This document shows, piece after piece, positions 33,669 to 42,579 of a stretch of 64,000 nucleotides of DNA. The notes beneath the pieces are model-generated. The model saw nothing but the letters and a program-made list of their open reading frames with translations, searched no databases and was not told the DNA's origin. Origin of the DNA: Ignavibacteriota bacterium (GTDB lineage Bacteria > Bacteroidota > Ignavibacteria > Tepidaquicellales > Tepidaquicellaceae); NCBI GenBank assembly GCA_026390735.1, contig JAPLFJ010000052.1, forward strand, positions 124,001 to 188,000. The letters are read 5' to 3'. The position numbers and the translations under genes were made by a program. Each line of letters begins with the position of its first letter. Position 1 is the stretch's first letter.

Positions 33669-33734
33669 GCCACAATTTATCCACTAATACTCCAATTATC
33701 GTCCATTTATATTCCACTTGAATTCCACTTACTC
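33669..33734. repeat. Six 11-bp units phased on (T)CCA
   Basis: Units start at 33669, 33680, 33691, 33702, 33713 and 33724, each exactly 11 bp. The last five begin TCCA (TCCACTAATAC, TCCAATTATCG, TCCATTTATAT, TCCACTTGAAT, TCCACTTACTC); the first begins GCCA. The rest of each unit is AT-rich. The array ends 94 bp before the start of the orphan gene. Confidence 0.8.
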
Positions 33735-33828
33735 CTTAGTTATCTTTCGGTTAGTCGTATATGAAGCGTCCTTTAATCGTCGTTTCATTTATTGATTAAT
33801 ATTGTTTTTAAATTACATTTACACTTAT

Positions 33829-34617
33829 ATGTCAGAATTCATACCCGGTCCATTAGGCATCCCTTTGGGAAAACAGGGCAAAACTGTTTTCAGACGTACC
33901 AAAAAGAAGATTTTTACGTACGAAGCTTCGGATGAACCAATGAAGGTCAAGTCCGAAAAAGCTCAAAACAACAGGCTTGAATTTGGTAAACTCGTGAGGT
34001 TCTCTAACTTCGTGAATAGGTCTAAGCTGATAAAAGAAGTCTGGAAACGATCTAAACTTCCCGGTACGGCTTCTAACAGAAGGATTCTTAAGTATAACCA
34101 TAATACTTTTAAAAACTATGGCATTGATCAGGCTTGTCATATTCTACCCAAATCAACTTATATGAACAAAGCCGAAGTGACTATTAGTGAAAGCAGTTTA
34201 AGGTTTAAGTTTACAACTGTTTATGATCAAACGGGATACAACACAATATTCTCTGAATTTCTTCCGCCGTATAAATATGTTTGTATGCTTCACTTTAAAG
34301 ACCCGGCTGACCCGGTAAACGAGAAGAAGGTTATCAACATTATGCTCGAAGAACTTTTAAACACGGGTCATCTTTCCCGGGAAGGTTACACAAGTTATAG
34401 TTTTGATATTCCCGAAAACTATTTCTCCTTTATTAAAGATTATAAAACCATACTTGCGTTCCCCGCGCTCATTACTATGAACGAATACGGCTCCCCTGTT
34501 CATTGGACAGAAACAGGCGGGATTTATTTAAAAGGCGAGCGACCGCCCTCAAGGCAGCCTAAAGAGGAACCAGCTATAGAATCACCCGAAAAGTCTCTTC
34601 GTATTGAGTATAACTGA
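33829..34617 (+). CDS. Orphan protein of unknown function
   Basis: 262 residues from the preferred ATG (MSEFIPGPLGIPLGKQGKTV); an in-frame start nine codons earlier is possible. No signal peptide or membrane segment. The N-terminus is strongly basic (TVFRRTKKKIFTYEASDE, SKLIKEVWKRSKLPG). It vaguely recalls DUF6266-like proteins, which also begin with a GxxGxxxGKxG pattern; I do not claim homology. The C-terminal half is beta-rich. It stands alone, flanked on both sides by about 1 kb of repeats and remnants. Confidence 0.6.
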   Translation: MSEFIPGPLGIPLGKQGKTVFRRTKKKIFTYEASDEPMKVKSEKAQNNRLEFGKLVRFSNFVNRSKLIKEVWKRSKLPGTASNRRILKYNHNTFKNYGIDQACHILPKSTYMNKAEVTISESSLRFKFTTVYDQTGYNTIFSEFLPPYKYVCMLHFKDPADPVNEKKVINIMLEELLNTGHLSREGYTSYSFDIPENYFSFIKDYKTILAFPALITMNEYGSPVHWTETGGIYLKGERPPSRQPKEEPAIESPEKSLRIEYN

Positions 34618-34660
34618 GGATTGCAAAGGTAATAATCTATTATTTGGTTTGAATATAATT

Positions 34661-34779
34661 AAATCGACTCGTTATTATATAACAGAGTATTGAATATCTA
34701 TTCGATATTACATAGTAGTCTATAGCAAATCGATTCGTTATTACATAACAGAGTATTGAATATCGATTCGACATTGCCT
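34661..34779. repeat. 53-bp imperfect direct repeat, 66-bp period
   Basis: Copy 1 begins at 34661 (AAATCGACTCGTTATTATAT) and copy 2 at 34727 (AAATCGATTCGTTATTACAT). Both continue AACAGAGTATTGAATATC. They differ at about six positions over 53 bp. Confidence 0.85.
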
Positions 34780-34940
34780 CGTCCCATATTTCTTCAAAAA
34801 GTACACTGCGTAGCAAGTTACAAACAAAAGAAGGAAAGAAAACATAGAGGAATAGGTTCACAGAGTTCTCAGAGAAGTCATGGAGCTCACAGAGAAATGA
34901 ATCTCCCCGCAGCAAGCTACGGGGTTATCTTATTGACAAA

Positions 34941-35013
34941 TATGTCGTCCCTCTGGGACTTTGATATTTATAATGCTTTCTGCTATTGTTATGTCGTCCC
35001 TCCGGGACTTTGA
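34941..35013. repeat. Two 24-bp copies with GTCCC-TCY-GGGAC hairpin
   Basis: TATGTCGTCCCTCTGGGACT (34941 on) and TATGTCGTCCCTCCGGGACT (34990 on), both continuing TTGA. They are in the same orientation, 49 bp apart, and differ at one base. Each holds a 5-bp stem with a 3-nt loop. They look like REP-type elements. Confidence 0.8.
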
Positions 35014-35087
35014 AAACGAAAACATTACAATATTTCGCTGCAAGCAGCGGGGAATTAAACCCACAGTGATTAAAAACCAGACACGAA

Positions 35088-35101
35088 CCCGCCGCGGCGG
35101 G
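35088..35101. repeat. Perfect palindrome CCCGCCGCGGCGGG
   Basis: A 14-bp all-G/C palindrome inside AT-rich spacer DNA, near a CTGCAAGCAG palindrome at ~35038. Function unknown. Confidence 0.6.
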
Positions 35102-35370
35102 CAAATTAACTCAAATTTAAGAGCAAGAGTTTTTTTAGGCAGAGAAAAAGAAGGCAATTTTAAAAGAAAGGGGGTAAATTCTCAAAATCAAGTGAGACTG
35201 GAAAAGATAATAAGAATTATTGTATATTGGTGTTATACAATATTGTATAATAGTAATATACAAAAGATGATAATGAATGATATACCGGTTTAGATAGCAA
35301 ATTCTTAAAAAGTAAGTGAGTAAGAAAGTTAATAAGTTAGAAATTAAGAAAGTGAGTAAGAAAGGTATAA

Positions 35371-35400
35371 AAAAGGCGGATTGTATTTCCGCCTTTTGAA
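35371..35400. terminator. Terminator-like hairpin
   Basis: AAAAGGCGGA / TCCGCCTTTT stem (10 bp) with a 7-nt loop. No gene ends just before it on either strand, except argF ~130 bp to the right, read toward it. Confidence 0.6.
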
Positions 35401-35416
35401 ATTTTATCTTTAAATT

Positions 35417-35510
35417 CTCAAGCAAGATGTCTCGATATGGAACATCGGGACGAAAAGAACTCACTTGAGTTACTTTTACATTATCTCTCAAACAAGGATG
35501 TTTGAGTTAC
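35417..35510. repeat. Two CTCAARCA...TTGAGTTAC hairpins
   Basis: CTCAAG (35417) pairs with CTTGAG (35464-35469) around an inner CGAT/ATCG stem, then TTAC. A second perfect 8-bp hairpin CTCAAACA-AGGA-TGTTTGAG (35487-35506) is followed by TTAC. Both match the hairpin at 33439-33461. Confidence 0.75.
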
Positions 35511-35526
35511 TCTATTTAATATATTT

Positions 35527-36528
35527 TTAGTCTGCCAGTGATGCCACCATTACTGCTTTTATGGTATGCATTCTGTTTTCGGCTTCATCAAAAACTACTG
35601 AGGCTTCTGATTCGAATACATCTTCTGTGACTTCGAGTCCGTTGAGTCCGTATTTCTGGAAGATTTCTTCGCCGACTTTTGTTTCGCGATTGTGGAATGC
35701 CGGCAGGCAATGCAGGAATTTTGTTTTTGGGTTTCCTGTTGCTGCCATTAATTCTTTGTTAACCTGATAAGGTTTTAAGAGTTTGATTCTTTCTTCCCAT
35801 TTGTCTGCGGTTTCGCCCATTGAAAGCCATACGTCTGTGTATATGAAGTCAACGCCTTTTACTGCTTCTGCAGGATTGTCTGTGATTGTAAGTTTACCGC
35901 CTGATTTCTTTGCGAAGTCTTTTGCCATCTTCTGAACTTCTGCGTCCGGCCATAAGCTTTTTGGTCCGCAGATTCTGACGTCCATTCCCATAATACAACC
36001 ATCAACCGTAAGTGTGTTACCCATGTTTGAACGTGTATCGCCGATGTAGCAATAACTGATTTGATTGAGCGGTTTATCAGAGTGTTCCTGCATTGTGAGG
36101 AAGTCTGCGAGTGCCTGAGTCGGGTGCCATTCGTCTGTGAGTCCGTTGTAAACAGGGACGCCGGCGTACGCGGCAAGTTCCTCGACGATGGTTTGTCCGT
36201 AGCCGCGGTATTCGATTGCATCGTACATGCGACCGAGAACGCGTGCAGTATCTTTCATTGATTCTTTCTGTCCGATTTGTGAGCCCGATGGTCCGAGATA
36301 CGTAACCTGTGCACCCTGGTCGAATGCGGCGACTTCAAACGCACAACGTGTGCGAGTTGAGGCTTTTTCAAAAATCAGAGCAATGTTCTTTCTTTTTAAG
36401 TGCTGCTGTTCTGTTTTAGCATACTTAGCTCTTTTGAGGTCGCGGGAAAGGTCGAGCAAAAAGTTAATTTCCTTCTGAGTTAAATCAGCAAGTTTAAGTA
36501 AATGTCTGTTTCTTAAGTTAAACGGCAT
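35527..36528 (-). CDS. argF: Ornithine carbamoyltransferase
   Basis: 333 residues, closely similar in layout to enterobacterial ArgF/ArgI. Carbamoyl-phosphate binding motif STRTR (57-61), [15 protein letters not shown], the HPTQALADF motif and the HCLPAFH motif (Cys274) are all intact. It makes citrulline from ornithine and carbamoyl phosphate. Sequence alone does not separate anabolic ArgF from catabolic ArcB; no arcA or arcC is adjacent, and no other arginine genes are in the window. Single gene with repeats beyond its 3' end. Confidence 0.93.
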   Translation of the reverse strand: MPFNLRNRHLLKLADLTQKEINFLLDLSRDLKRAKYAKTEQQHLKRKNIALIFEKASTRTRCAFEVAAFDQGAQVTYLGPSGSQIGQKESMKDTARVLGRMYDAIEYRGYGQTIVEELAAYAGVPVYNGLTDEWHPTQALADFLTMQEHSDKPLNQISYCYIGDTRSNMGNTLTVDGCIMGMDVRICGPKSLWPDAEVQKMAKDFAKKSGGKLTITDNPAEAVKGVDFIYTDVWLSMGETADKWEERIKLLKPYQVNKELMAATGNPKTKFLHCLPAFHNRETKVGEEIFQKYGLNGLEVTEDVFESEASVVFDEAENRMHTIKAVMVASLAD

Positions 36529-36829
36529 AAAATATTTTTAAGTTTAGTAATTCTTCTGAATTGAGTACAAATATACTAATATTAAAGCGGGGATTAAAGT
36601 GAGAATTAATTACATCTGTCTTTTGTCTCGGCAGATTTATAGCGTTGATTTGATTTAATTTGTTAATTAAATTATTCAATCAAGTGAAGCACTAAGATTT
36701 ATTTTTTTAAACGCTGATTAAACAGACACAAAAGAGTTAATAAGTTTTGCTTTGGGATTTAGAAATAGTTCTTTATTTATACTATTCCGAAACTTTAACC
36801 GAAAAGGGTTGTAACTATTAAACTTTAAT
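36529..36829. other. Divergent promoter region between argF and the Lon-lectin operon
   Basis: About 300 bp of AT-rich DNA between divergent genes. I see no clear -35/-10 pair, ARG box or repeat array in it. Confidence 0.5.
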
Positions 36830-37816
36830 ATGCCGATAGACCATAAAAACAGATTTTATGTTGAAGATAATAAAAGCCTCAATAGATTTGTTTCCGGGGT
36901 TATAAAAATCTCAGAAGAGTACATTAGATTCCTGATCTACAGGGGCAGAATTTCAAGTTTGGGAAATTTAAGTCCTTTTGATACCGCAGTTGACCTTTTA
37001 GCAGAACTCTTTAAAGTTGAGAACGGCTGTCTTGTTTATTTCAAACGTCACTTCGAAAAACTCGATACCATACCAGGCTCCGAAGAAGAATACACAAAAG
37101 CACTAAAACAGTTTATCTACAGTGCAACGCTTAACAACCTTACTCATATTTACAAACTTATTGACCCTGTGGCAAACAAGTTGTTAAGAAACCTGAAAGC
37201 TGCTTACAGAGGAGAAAATTACCTGGTAACGGAAATATTCCTGAATAAATATGTACACAAAAAAGATGTAGCTTTCGCATCTAAAGAGTGTATCGACAGG
37301 GACACACTGCTTAACCGGATAATAGCAAAAAACTGGACAGTACAGACTACCGCAAAAGAATTTCTGGCCTGTGTGTTTGACGTATTAGAGTCGCAAGACC
37401 AGTATTTACAGGCGATTTCTCTTAATGACCTCCTGAACATTTATAAAGAACTCTTCGCAATAAAAGGGAAAACAGATTTTATAGGAGAAAAGGTTTCATC
37501 AGATATTCACCATAAATTACTGTTTGAAGAAATAAGAAAAGGGTTTGTTGTAAAACTAAATAATTACCTTGTTAAGAAAAGATTTTCCGAAAAAGAGCGT
37601 AACTGTATCTATAATATAATAGACGATGTAATAAACTGCTACCTTAACGGAACACAGAGAGATTCTGTGAAGGAGCTTGTGAACAGATATTACGGAAAGA
37701 ACGGAACGGATTCAGTATGTTACAGGGCAGAATACGCAATAGGGCTGCTGAACTCTGAAATAATTACATTAATGCAAAAAGAGGAAATGAGAAATGTCGA
37801 AAGACTATCTAAATAA
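36830..37816 (+). CDS. Unknown helical protein, first gene of the Lon-lectin operon
   Basis: 328 residues, cytoplasmic and mostly helical. The segment SPFDTAVDLLAELFKVENG...YFKRHFEKLDT and the following FIYSATLNNLTHIYKLIDP have a weak resemblance to sigma-factor region 2 helices (a helix that would meet RNA polymerase, then a basic LRNLKAAYRG). I see no convincing region 4. It overlaps the next gene by 23 bp, so the products should be made together with the Lon-type protease. No function assigned. Confidence 0.6.
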   Translation: MPIDHKNRFYVEDNKSLNRFVSGVIKISEEYIRFLIYRGRISSLGNLSPFDTAVDLLAELFKVENGCLVYFKRHFEKLDTIPGSEEEYTKALKQFIYSATLNNLTHIYKLIDPVANKLLRNLKAAYRGENYLVTEIFLNKYVHKKDVAFASKECIDRDTLLNRIIAKNWTVQTTAKEFLACVFDVLESQDQYLQAISLNDLLNIYKELFAIKGKTDFIGEKVSSDIHHKLLFEEIRKGFVVKLNNYLVKKRFSEKERNCIYNIIDDVINCYLNGTQRDSVKELVNRYYGKNGTDSVCYRAEYAIGLLNSEIITLMQKEEMRNVERLSK

Positions 37817-38531
37817 AATCATTAACGGCAAAGATAAACTGACCGGGGAACTCGGAAAAGAACAAGAGGCATACCGTGAGTTTATAAGTGGGGGCTGGAA
37901 AAACGAAGAGGAAAACCATACCGGAAAAATAATCACCTTCCTGCCTGAGAATTTTCACGCAGATAAAGTAGCAGAGTCTGGTGCATTAATAGTAAAGATG
38001 GCGGCAGACAGCCGAAATTCGGGAAAGTATAAAAAGGAAACATATTTTTATGTTTCCGAAGACGATACTTTTGCACTTAAAATAGATGAAACAGTAACGG
38101 CAGAGGATTCATCTCTAACGGCAGCTGTAATTTCAGAATCAGAAAGCGATTTAAGCGAATGCGTTCTGTACTGTCCGGAAACAAACAAGTATTTTCTTCG
38201 CAGCCAGGGAAAGGATATTATATTAACAGGATACAAGAATTTTGATTATCAAAGGTTCACGTTTAAATTAATGTATCCGAAGGCAAAAATATTTTTCCTG
38301 ACGCCAAAAGACTCCGACGTATATACTCTTCTTTCCGATGACGCGAGTTTCGCGGTAAACAAGTATGCAATTGAAGATGGAAACATAATAGCGGAACTTG
38401 ATAATTCCGAAAACATAAAGGTTGTAACGCTTAAATCAGAAACGTGTATCGACTTTATAAATATACAGAACGGCAAACTAACTATTCCCTTAATACTCGC
38501 GGGTTCAAAATTTGAACTTCTTATTTATTAA
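37794..38531 (+). CDS. Unknown beta-rich protein, second gene of the Lon-lectin operon
   Basis: 245 residues, no signal peptide or membrane segment. After a charged N-terminus (YLNKIINGKDKLTGELGKEQ) the protein alternates short beta strands throughout (KIITFLPENFHADKV, ESGALIVKMAADS, IILTGYKNFDYQRFTFKLMY). I recognise no family. Its stop shares one base with the start of the protease gene (TAATG), and it overlaps the first gene by 23 bp, which points to stoichiometric expression of all three. Confidence 0.6.
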   Translation: MSKDYLNKIINGKDKLTGELGKEQEAYREFISGGWKNEEENHTGKIITFLPENFHADKVAESGALIVKMAADSRNSGKYKKETYFYVSEDDTFALKIDETVTAEDSSLTAAVISESESDLSECVLYCPETNKYFLRSQGKDIILTGYKNFDYQRFTFKLMYPKAKIFFLTPKDSDVYTLLSDDASFAVNKYAIEDGNIIAELDNSENIKVVTLKSETCIDFINIQNGKLTIPLILAGSKFELLIY

Positions 38532-41500
38532 TGCTAAGCAGAGTAATTTCCTTATACAAGAAGGTTTATTCAGAAATTGAAAGGTCAAGTTCGGGACGAA
38601 GCAGGTTTTACATGATACTGTCATTCTTTACGGAGTGCGAGAAAACATTCCGCTCCACGCCCCCGTTTTCACTCATTAAGGATTTTGTCGCGATATTAAT
38701 TGAGGTTGTTCTGAAGAGCGACATAACCTTTACCGACCCTTCTAAATTAAATGCCACAAAGTTCATACTGAAGGAATCAAAATTTGAATATGCGCCTGCA
38801 AAAGGCGGAGAAATAGTACTATCCCAGATTGATAAGGCAATCGATATTATCAATATGCAAATGCTCAAATCATATTTCTATCTTGGGAAGTATGATGACG
38901 GACTGATTGTTTTAAACAACATGCTTAACGAAAGAGATGCTGCGCAGAGTGCAGACGAGATTGGTGCCGCAGACCATAAGAAGAAAAAAGACGTCCGCAG
39001 TGCAACACCAAACAAATATGCGCTAGTAAATCCTGATATTTTCAAAGAGTCGAGAGCGTATGAAATATTAACCGAAATAAAGAACGAACTCGAAAGACTG
39101 AATTCATACTCCGACGAACATGTTAACATACTGCTTGTAGAACAGGATGGACTTGAAGCCAGCAACTCAAACGGAACGATACAAGGCTTACTCTGCTCAA
39201 CCCTGAAAAAGAAGATAAACGAGGTCAACGTTATATTTGAAAACATTACGGACCTTGAAGATTATTCACTTGAAAATGCGCTGACGGATATTGTAACCGC
39301 TTCAAACCAAATAGTAAATCAGCTTTCTGGGAAAACAGTATCGCAGAACATAAAAAGGAATTTACGTTTTCAGAACATAAAAGTAGTGTACAAGGGTGCA
39401 TCGTTCGGGCTCGGAGCAGCAGTAATCAGCGCCTGTAATTATTTCAAAAACACAAACAGCAGAAGACGTTTTAAAATAAGCAATGCCGTAGCATTTACGG
39501 GGGCGATTGACGGAAAAGGAAAAGTGCTGAAGGTTAACAGCGATTCGATAAATAACAAAATCGAGGCCGCTTTCTTTTCCTGGATTAAGTATTGTGTTGT
39601 GCCAAAAGAAAACCTTGATGATGCAACCAAAGCATATGAGAAACTAAGGGCGCTGTATCCTACAAAGGAAATGAAAATAATATGCGTAGAGAATGCCGGC
39701 GAAGTGTTTGAACACAAAGAATTATTTCTTACGGAAAAGCTGAATTTAAAGAACTATACACAGATTTTGATTAACAAATACAGGTATACAAGCGCCGCGA
39801 TTCTTGTTCTGATTACTTCTGTTCTGGTCTTTGTGATGGCAGCAAAATTTTTACCAAAAGACAAAAAGCCAATGCCAAACATTAGTTCAAAGATGTCGTT
39901 GGTATACACACCAGACAGGAATAATAAGTGGGTGTTTCAGAATGCAGATTATTTTGGGGGTGATACAATAGACTTCGGAGAAGTTGCGGTTGGCGACCAG
40001 TGGCTTCCGATGCTCGAGTTCTGGAACAACAGCCAGAAAGAGGAGTCGTTTGACGTTAAGGTTGAAGGTAATGATGACTTTGAATTATTATGGTTTGACG
40101 AAGAACAGCAACCCTCTTCGCCGGACAAAATTAACCCGTCTTTTCAGCAGCGTCTGAACTTAAAGTTTTCGCCAATGGCAGAAAGTGATTCCATAAGGGC
40201 GCGGGTTATATTCGGCTGTTCTGACAACAAAGAAGAAACAAAAACAATCTTCATTAAGGCTGTTTCGAAGAAGTACGAAGGCGGATACTCCGCTGTTATA
40301 AAAAATGGCGACGACAGAATACTTATTACACCAGGCCGGAATATTTTCCCTAAAGAATTCACAATCAGTTTCTGGTTGAAGCCCGATACAGCGCTTCTGA
40401 ACAATAATGATGATGAAACATATTACAAAGACAAAGGATTTCAGGTGTTAAGAATATCGAACGATAACTCTTCTCTAACAAAATTCGCACTACTGCTTGA
40501 AAGGGACTCAAGTCTGTCGTTTTTCATTAACAACAGAAAAGCAGACTTCAAGAACTTTTTTACAATCAAAGCTGATTCAAAAGTCAGGTTTGGCGAATGG
40601 AACTATGTTTGTATCTCATACGACCTGAATAACGTGTTCCTAACATTAAACGACAAAACAAACAAAGAATACGTAGACAAGGATATTATAAGACAAACAA
40701 ACGACGTGATATTCTTCGGCTCAAGACATCCGGTGTTTGACGACAACAGACACCCTCAGAAAATGAACGGATTTTTTAAGATATTTAATTTTAAGATTTA
40801 CGAAAAATATTTTGACGGCGACAACATTAACAGGTTAAAATATAAATCGCCGGAATGGAACGACGAGGGCATAGTACTGAATTATGAGTTTGACCAGATG
40901 AGCGAAAAGAAGGTTTTTGATTTAAGTAAGTCTGATATATGGGCTATTACTTCGGGCGGAGTAGTAAGGTCACTGGACATACCTGACGGGTTTAAACAGT
41001 CAGAACCTTATTCAAATAAAGAAACGGGAAACGCAGTTCTACACAGAGAAAAAACAGGAAGGATGGAGTTTTACAAGAACATATTTAAGGGGGTAAAGAA
41101 CTTCACAATTCAGATGGATGTAAAGTATGACAACATCGGTGAAAAGAAGCAGGAGTTTTATATAATCCTTAATCCTGAAAAGGAATATTTCTTAAGCATT
41201 AACAAAGACTCCCTGTTTTTGTTTTCGGGTAAATATAAGTCAAAGGAAAAATATCAAAAAAACGGGGAACTAAAATCTGACGGTAAATGGCACAGGTATA
41301 CACTCACCTACGAAGACGGCATAACAAAAGTATACGCAGACAGCACAGAAATAATGAAACTGAATACATCCGGAAAGTCTTTAGATATTGAGAAACTGAA
41401 TTACGGGTTAGTATTCGGGAATGTTGCGTACATTGCATCTGCAAGACATTACGGAGACGCCTGTATGTTCGACAATGTAAGGGTTTACGGCAGGGCAATA

Positions 41501-41653
41501 AACGCCTCAGAAATATACGGTACAAATGGTAATGGGCTTCTTGCAGAATGGACTTTTGATAATATTAAAGGATATTATGCTTACGACAACATAAAAGGGT
41601 ATCCGGCTTTACTAAAAGGTGAGATAAAGATCATTAAAAGGCAGGATAAATAA
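38531..41653 (+). CDS. Membrane protein with Lon-type protease domain and two LamG domains
   Basis: 1040 residues. The N-terminal part (1-~400) is cytoplasmic and ends in a Lon (S16) protease-like domain: KGASFGLGAA with candidate Ser291, AFTGAIDGKGKVLKV, then NNKIEAAF with candidate Lys343, and CVVPKENLDD. Lon enzymes use exactly this Ser-Lys dyad. No AAA+ domain is present. A single membrane helix (~419-438, AAILVLITSVLVFVMAAKF) follows. Outside the membrane come an ASH-like beta domain (~475-580, IDFGEVAVGDQWLPMLEFW) and two concanavalin/LamG-type domains (~595-780, ~835-1020; FTISFWLKPD, WNYVCISYD, WHRYTLTYEDG). A protease inside joined to lectin folds outside is unusual. Confidence 0.82.
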   Translation: MLSRVISLYKKVYSEIERSSSGRSRFYMILSFFTECEKTFRSTPPFSLIKDFVAILIEVVLKSDITFTDPSKLNATKFILKESKFEYAPAKGGEIVLSQIDKAIDIINMQMLKSYFYLGKYDDGLIVLNNMLNERDAAQSADEIGAADHKKKKDVRSATPNKYALVNPDIFKESRAYEILTEIKNELERLNSYSDEHVNILLVEQDGLEASNSNGTIQGLLCSTLKKKINEVNVIFENITDLEDYSLENALTDIVTASNQIVNQLSGKTVSQNIKRNLRFQNIKVVYKGASFGLGAAVISACNYFKNTNSRRRFKISNAVAFTGAIDGKGKVLKVNSDSINNKIEAAFFSWIKYCVVPKENLDDATKAYEKLRALYPTKEMKIICVENAGEVFEHKELFLTEKLNLKNYTQILINKYRYTSAAILVLITSVLVFVMAAKFLPKDKKPMPNISSKMSLVYTPDRNNKWVFQNADYFGGDTIDFGEVAVGDQWLPMLEFWNNSQKEESFDVKVEGNDDFELLWFDEEQQPSSPDKINPSFQQRLNLKFSPMAESDSIRARVIFGCSDNKEETKTIFIKAVSKKYEGGYSAVIKNGDDRILITPGRNIFPKEFTISFWLKPDTALLNNNDDETYYKDKGFQVLRISNDNSSLTKFALLLERDSSLSFFINNRKADFKNFFTIKADSKVRFGEWNYVCISYDLNNVFLTLNDKTNKEYVDKDIIRQTNDVIFFGSRHPVFDDNRHPQKMNGFFKIFNFKIYEKYFDGDNINRLKYKSPEWNDEGIVLNYEFDQMSEKKVFDLSKSDIWAITSGGVVRSLDIPDGFKQSEPYSNKETGNAVLHREKTGRMEFYKNIFKGVKNFTIQMDVKYDNIGEKKQEFYIILNPEKEYFLSINKDSLFLFSGKYKSKEKYQKNGELKSDGKWHRYTLTYEDGITKVYADSTEIMKLNTSGKSLDIEKLNYGLVFGNVAYIASARHYGDACMFDNVRVYGRAINASEIYGTNGNGLLAEWTFDNIKGYYAYDNIKGYPALLKGEIKIIKRQDK

Positions 41654-41748
41654 TATTTCACTGATTACTTTCTTTTGCTTTCATTTCATTGTTATTTTTC
41701 TTCAGTATTGATAAATTCCATAATTACAATAATTTTTAAACTACATTA

Positions 41749-42561
41749 ATGAGCCATAAAGTATTTCTAAAGAATCAATACAAGAATATACTCGTTACGG
41801 AAATCGAAAACGAAAAAGGATTGAATGTCTGCCAGATACAAATCAACAGACCGAATGCGATGAATGCATTGAACATTGAACTGATGGGGGAAATTGCAGA
41901 AGTACTGTTTGCGGTTGACAAAGACGGAGATTTCGGATGCAGTGTAATTACAGGAAACGAAAAAGCTTTTGCTGCAGGTGCCGACATTAAGGAAATGGCA
42001 GATGCAAATGCAGTTGAAATATACTACAGAGAAATGTTTGCCTCGTGGGACAAAATAAGAAATTACAAAAAACCTTTTATAGCTGCCGTGAGCGGATTCG
42101 CGCTTGGCGGCGGATGTGAACTTGCGATGCTTTGTGATATGATAGTTGCCGCGAAATGTGCTAAATTTGGACAGCCGGAAGTTAATCTTGGAGTTATTCC
42201 GGGTGCCGGAGGAACGCAGAGATTAACAAGGGCAGTCGGCAAAGCAAGAGCAATGGAGATAATACTTACGGGAAGAATGGTTGAGGCGGGCGAAATGTAT
42301 GAAGCGGGACTTATCACAAAAATATCAGAAGACGACAAGTATCTTGACGACGCAGTTGCAATAGCAAAAACTATCTGTACAAAATCACCGATTGCCGTTC
42401 AGCTTGCTAAAGAAAGCATACTGCGGGCATTCGATACAACGGTTGAAACCGGAATTGAATTTGAAAGAAAGAATTTTTACTTACTGTTTGCCTCTGAGGA
42501 CAAGATGGAAGGAATGAAAGCATTTGTTGAAAAACGTAAACCAACCTGGAAGGGCAAATAA
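41749..42561 (+). CDS. Enoyl-CoA hydratase (crotonase family)
   Basis: 270 residues. The oxyanion-hole segment [11 protein letters not shown] and the catalytic pair Glu124 ([11 protein letters not shown]) and Glu144 ([14 protein letters not shown]) match active enoyl-CoA hydratases. It hydrates trans-2-enoyl-CoA in fatty-acid or butyrate-type metabolism. It is followed after 18 bp by the HtrA-like gene. No other beta-oxidation gene is in the window. Confidence 0.93.
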   Translation: MSHKVFLKNQYKNILVTEIENEKGLNVCQIQINRPNAMNALNIELMGEIAEVLFAVDKDGDFGCSVITGNEKAFAAGADIKEMADANAVEIYYREMFASWDKIRNYKKPFIAAVSGFALGGGCELAMLCDMIVAAKCAKFGQPEVNLGVIPGAGGTQRLTRAVGKARAMEIILTGRMVEAGEMYEAGLITKISEDDKYLDDAVAIAKTICTKSPIAVQLAKESILRAFDTTVETGIEFERKNFYLLFASEDKMEGMKAFVEKRKPTWKGK

Positions 42562-42579
42562 ACATTGAAAGGAAAATAT

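Larger units (their letters stand above)
34618..35526. other. Repeat-rich gene-free region
   Basis: About 900 bp with no credible gene. It contains a 53-bp direct repeat at 66-bp spacing, a GTCCC-type doublet, a GC palindrome, a terminator-like hairpin and two GTTAC-family hairpins, each listed separately. Short frames here have no start signals or recognisable products. Confidence 0.7.

Noticed and set aside
34640-34915. Minus-strand frame with 22-residue repeats (NRYSILCY type)
   Set aside because: The repeat comes from the 66-bp DNA period. There is no ribosome-binding site, family match or neighbouring gene to support coding.
33421-35520. CRISPR array or CRISPR-like repeats
   Set aside because: Repeat units are few, differ in spacing and sequence and have no unique spacers or cas genes.
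36830-37816. Firm annotation as a sigma factor
   Set aside because: Only a short helical segment resembles region 2, with no region 4 and no -10 contact motif.
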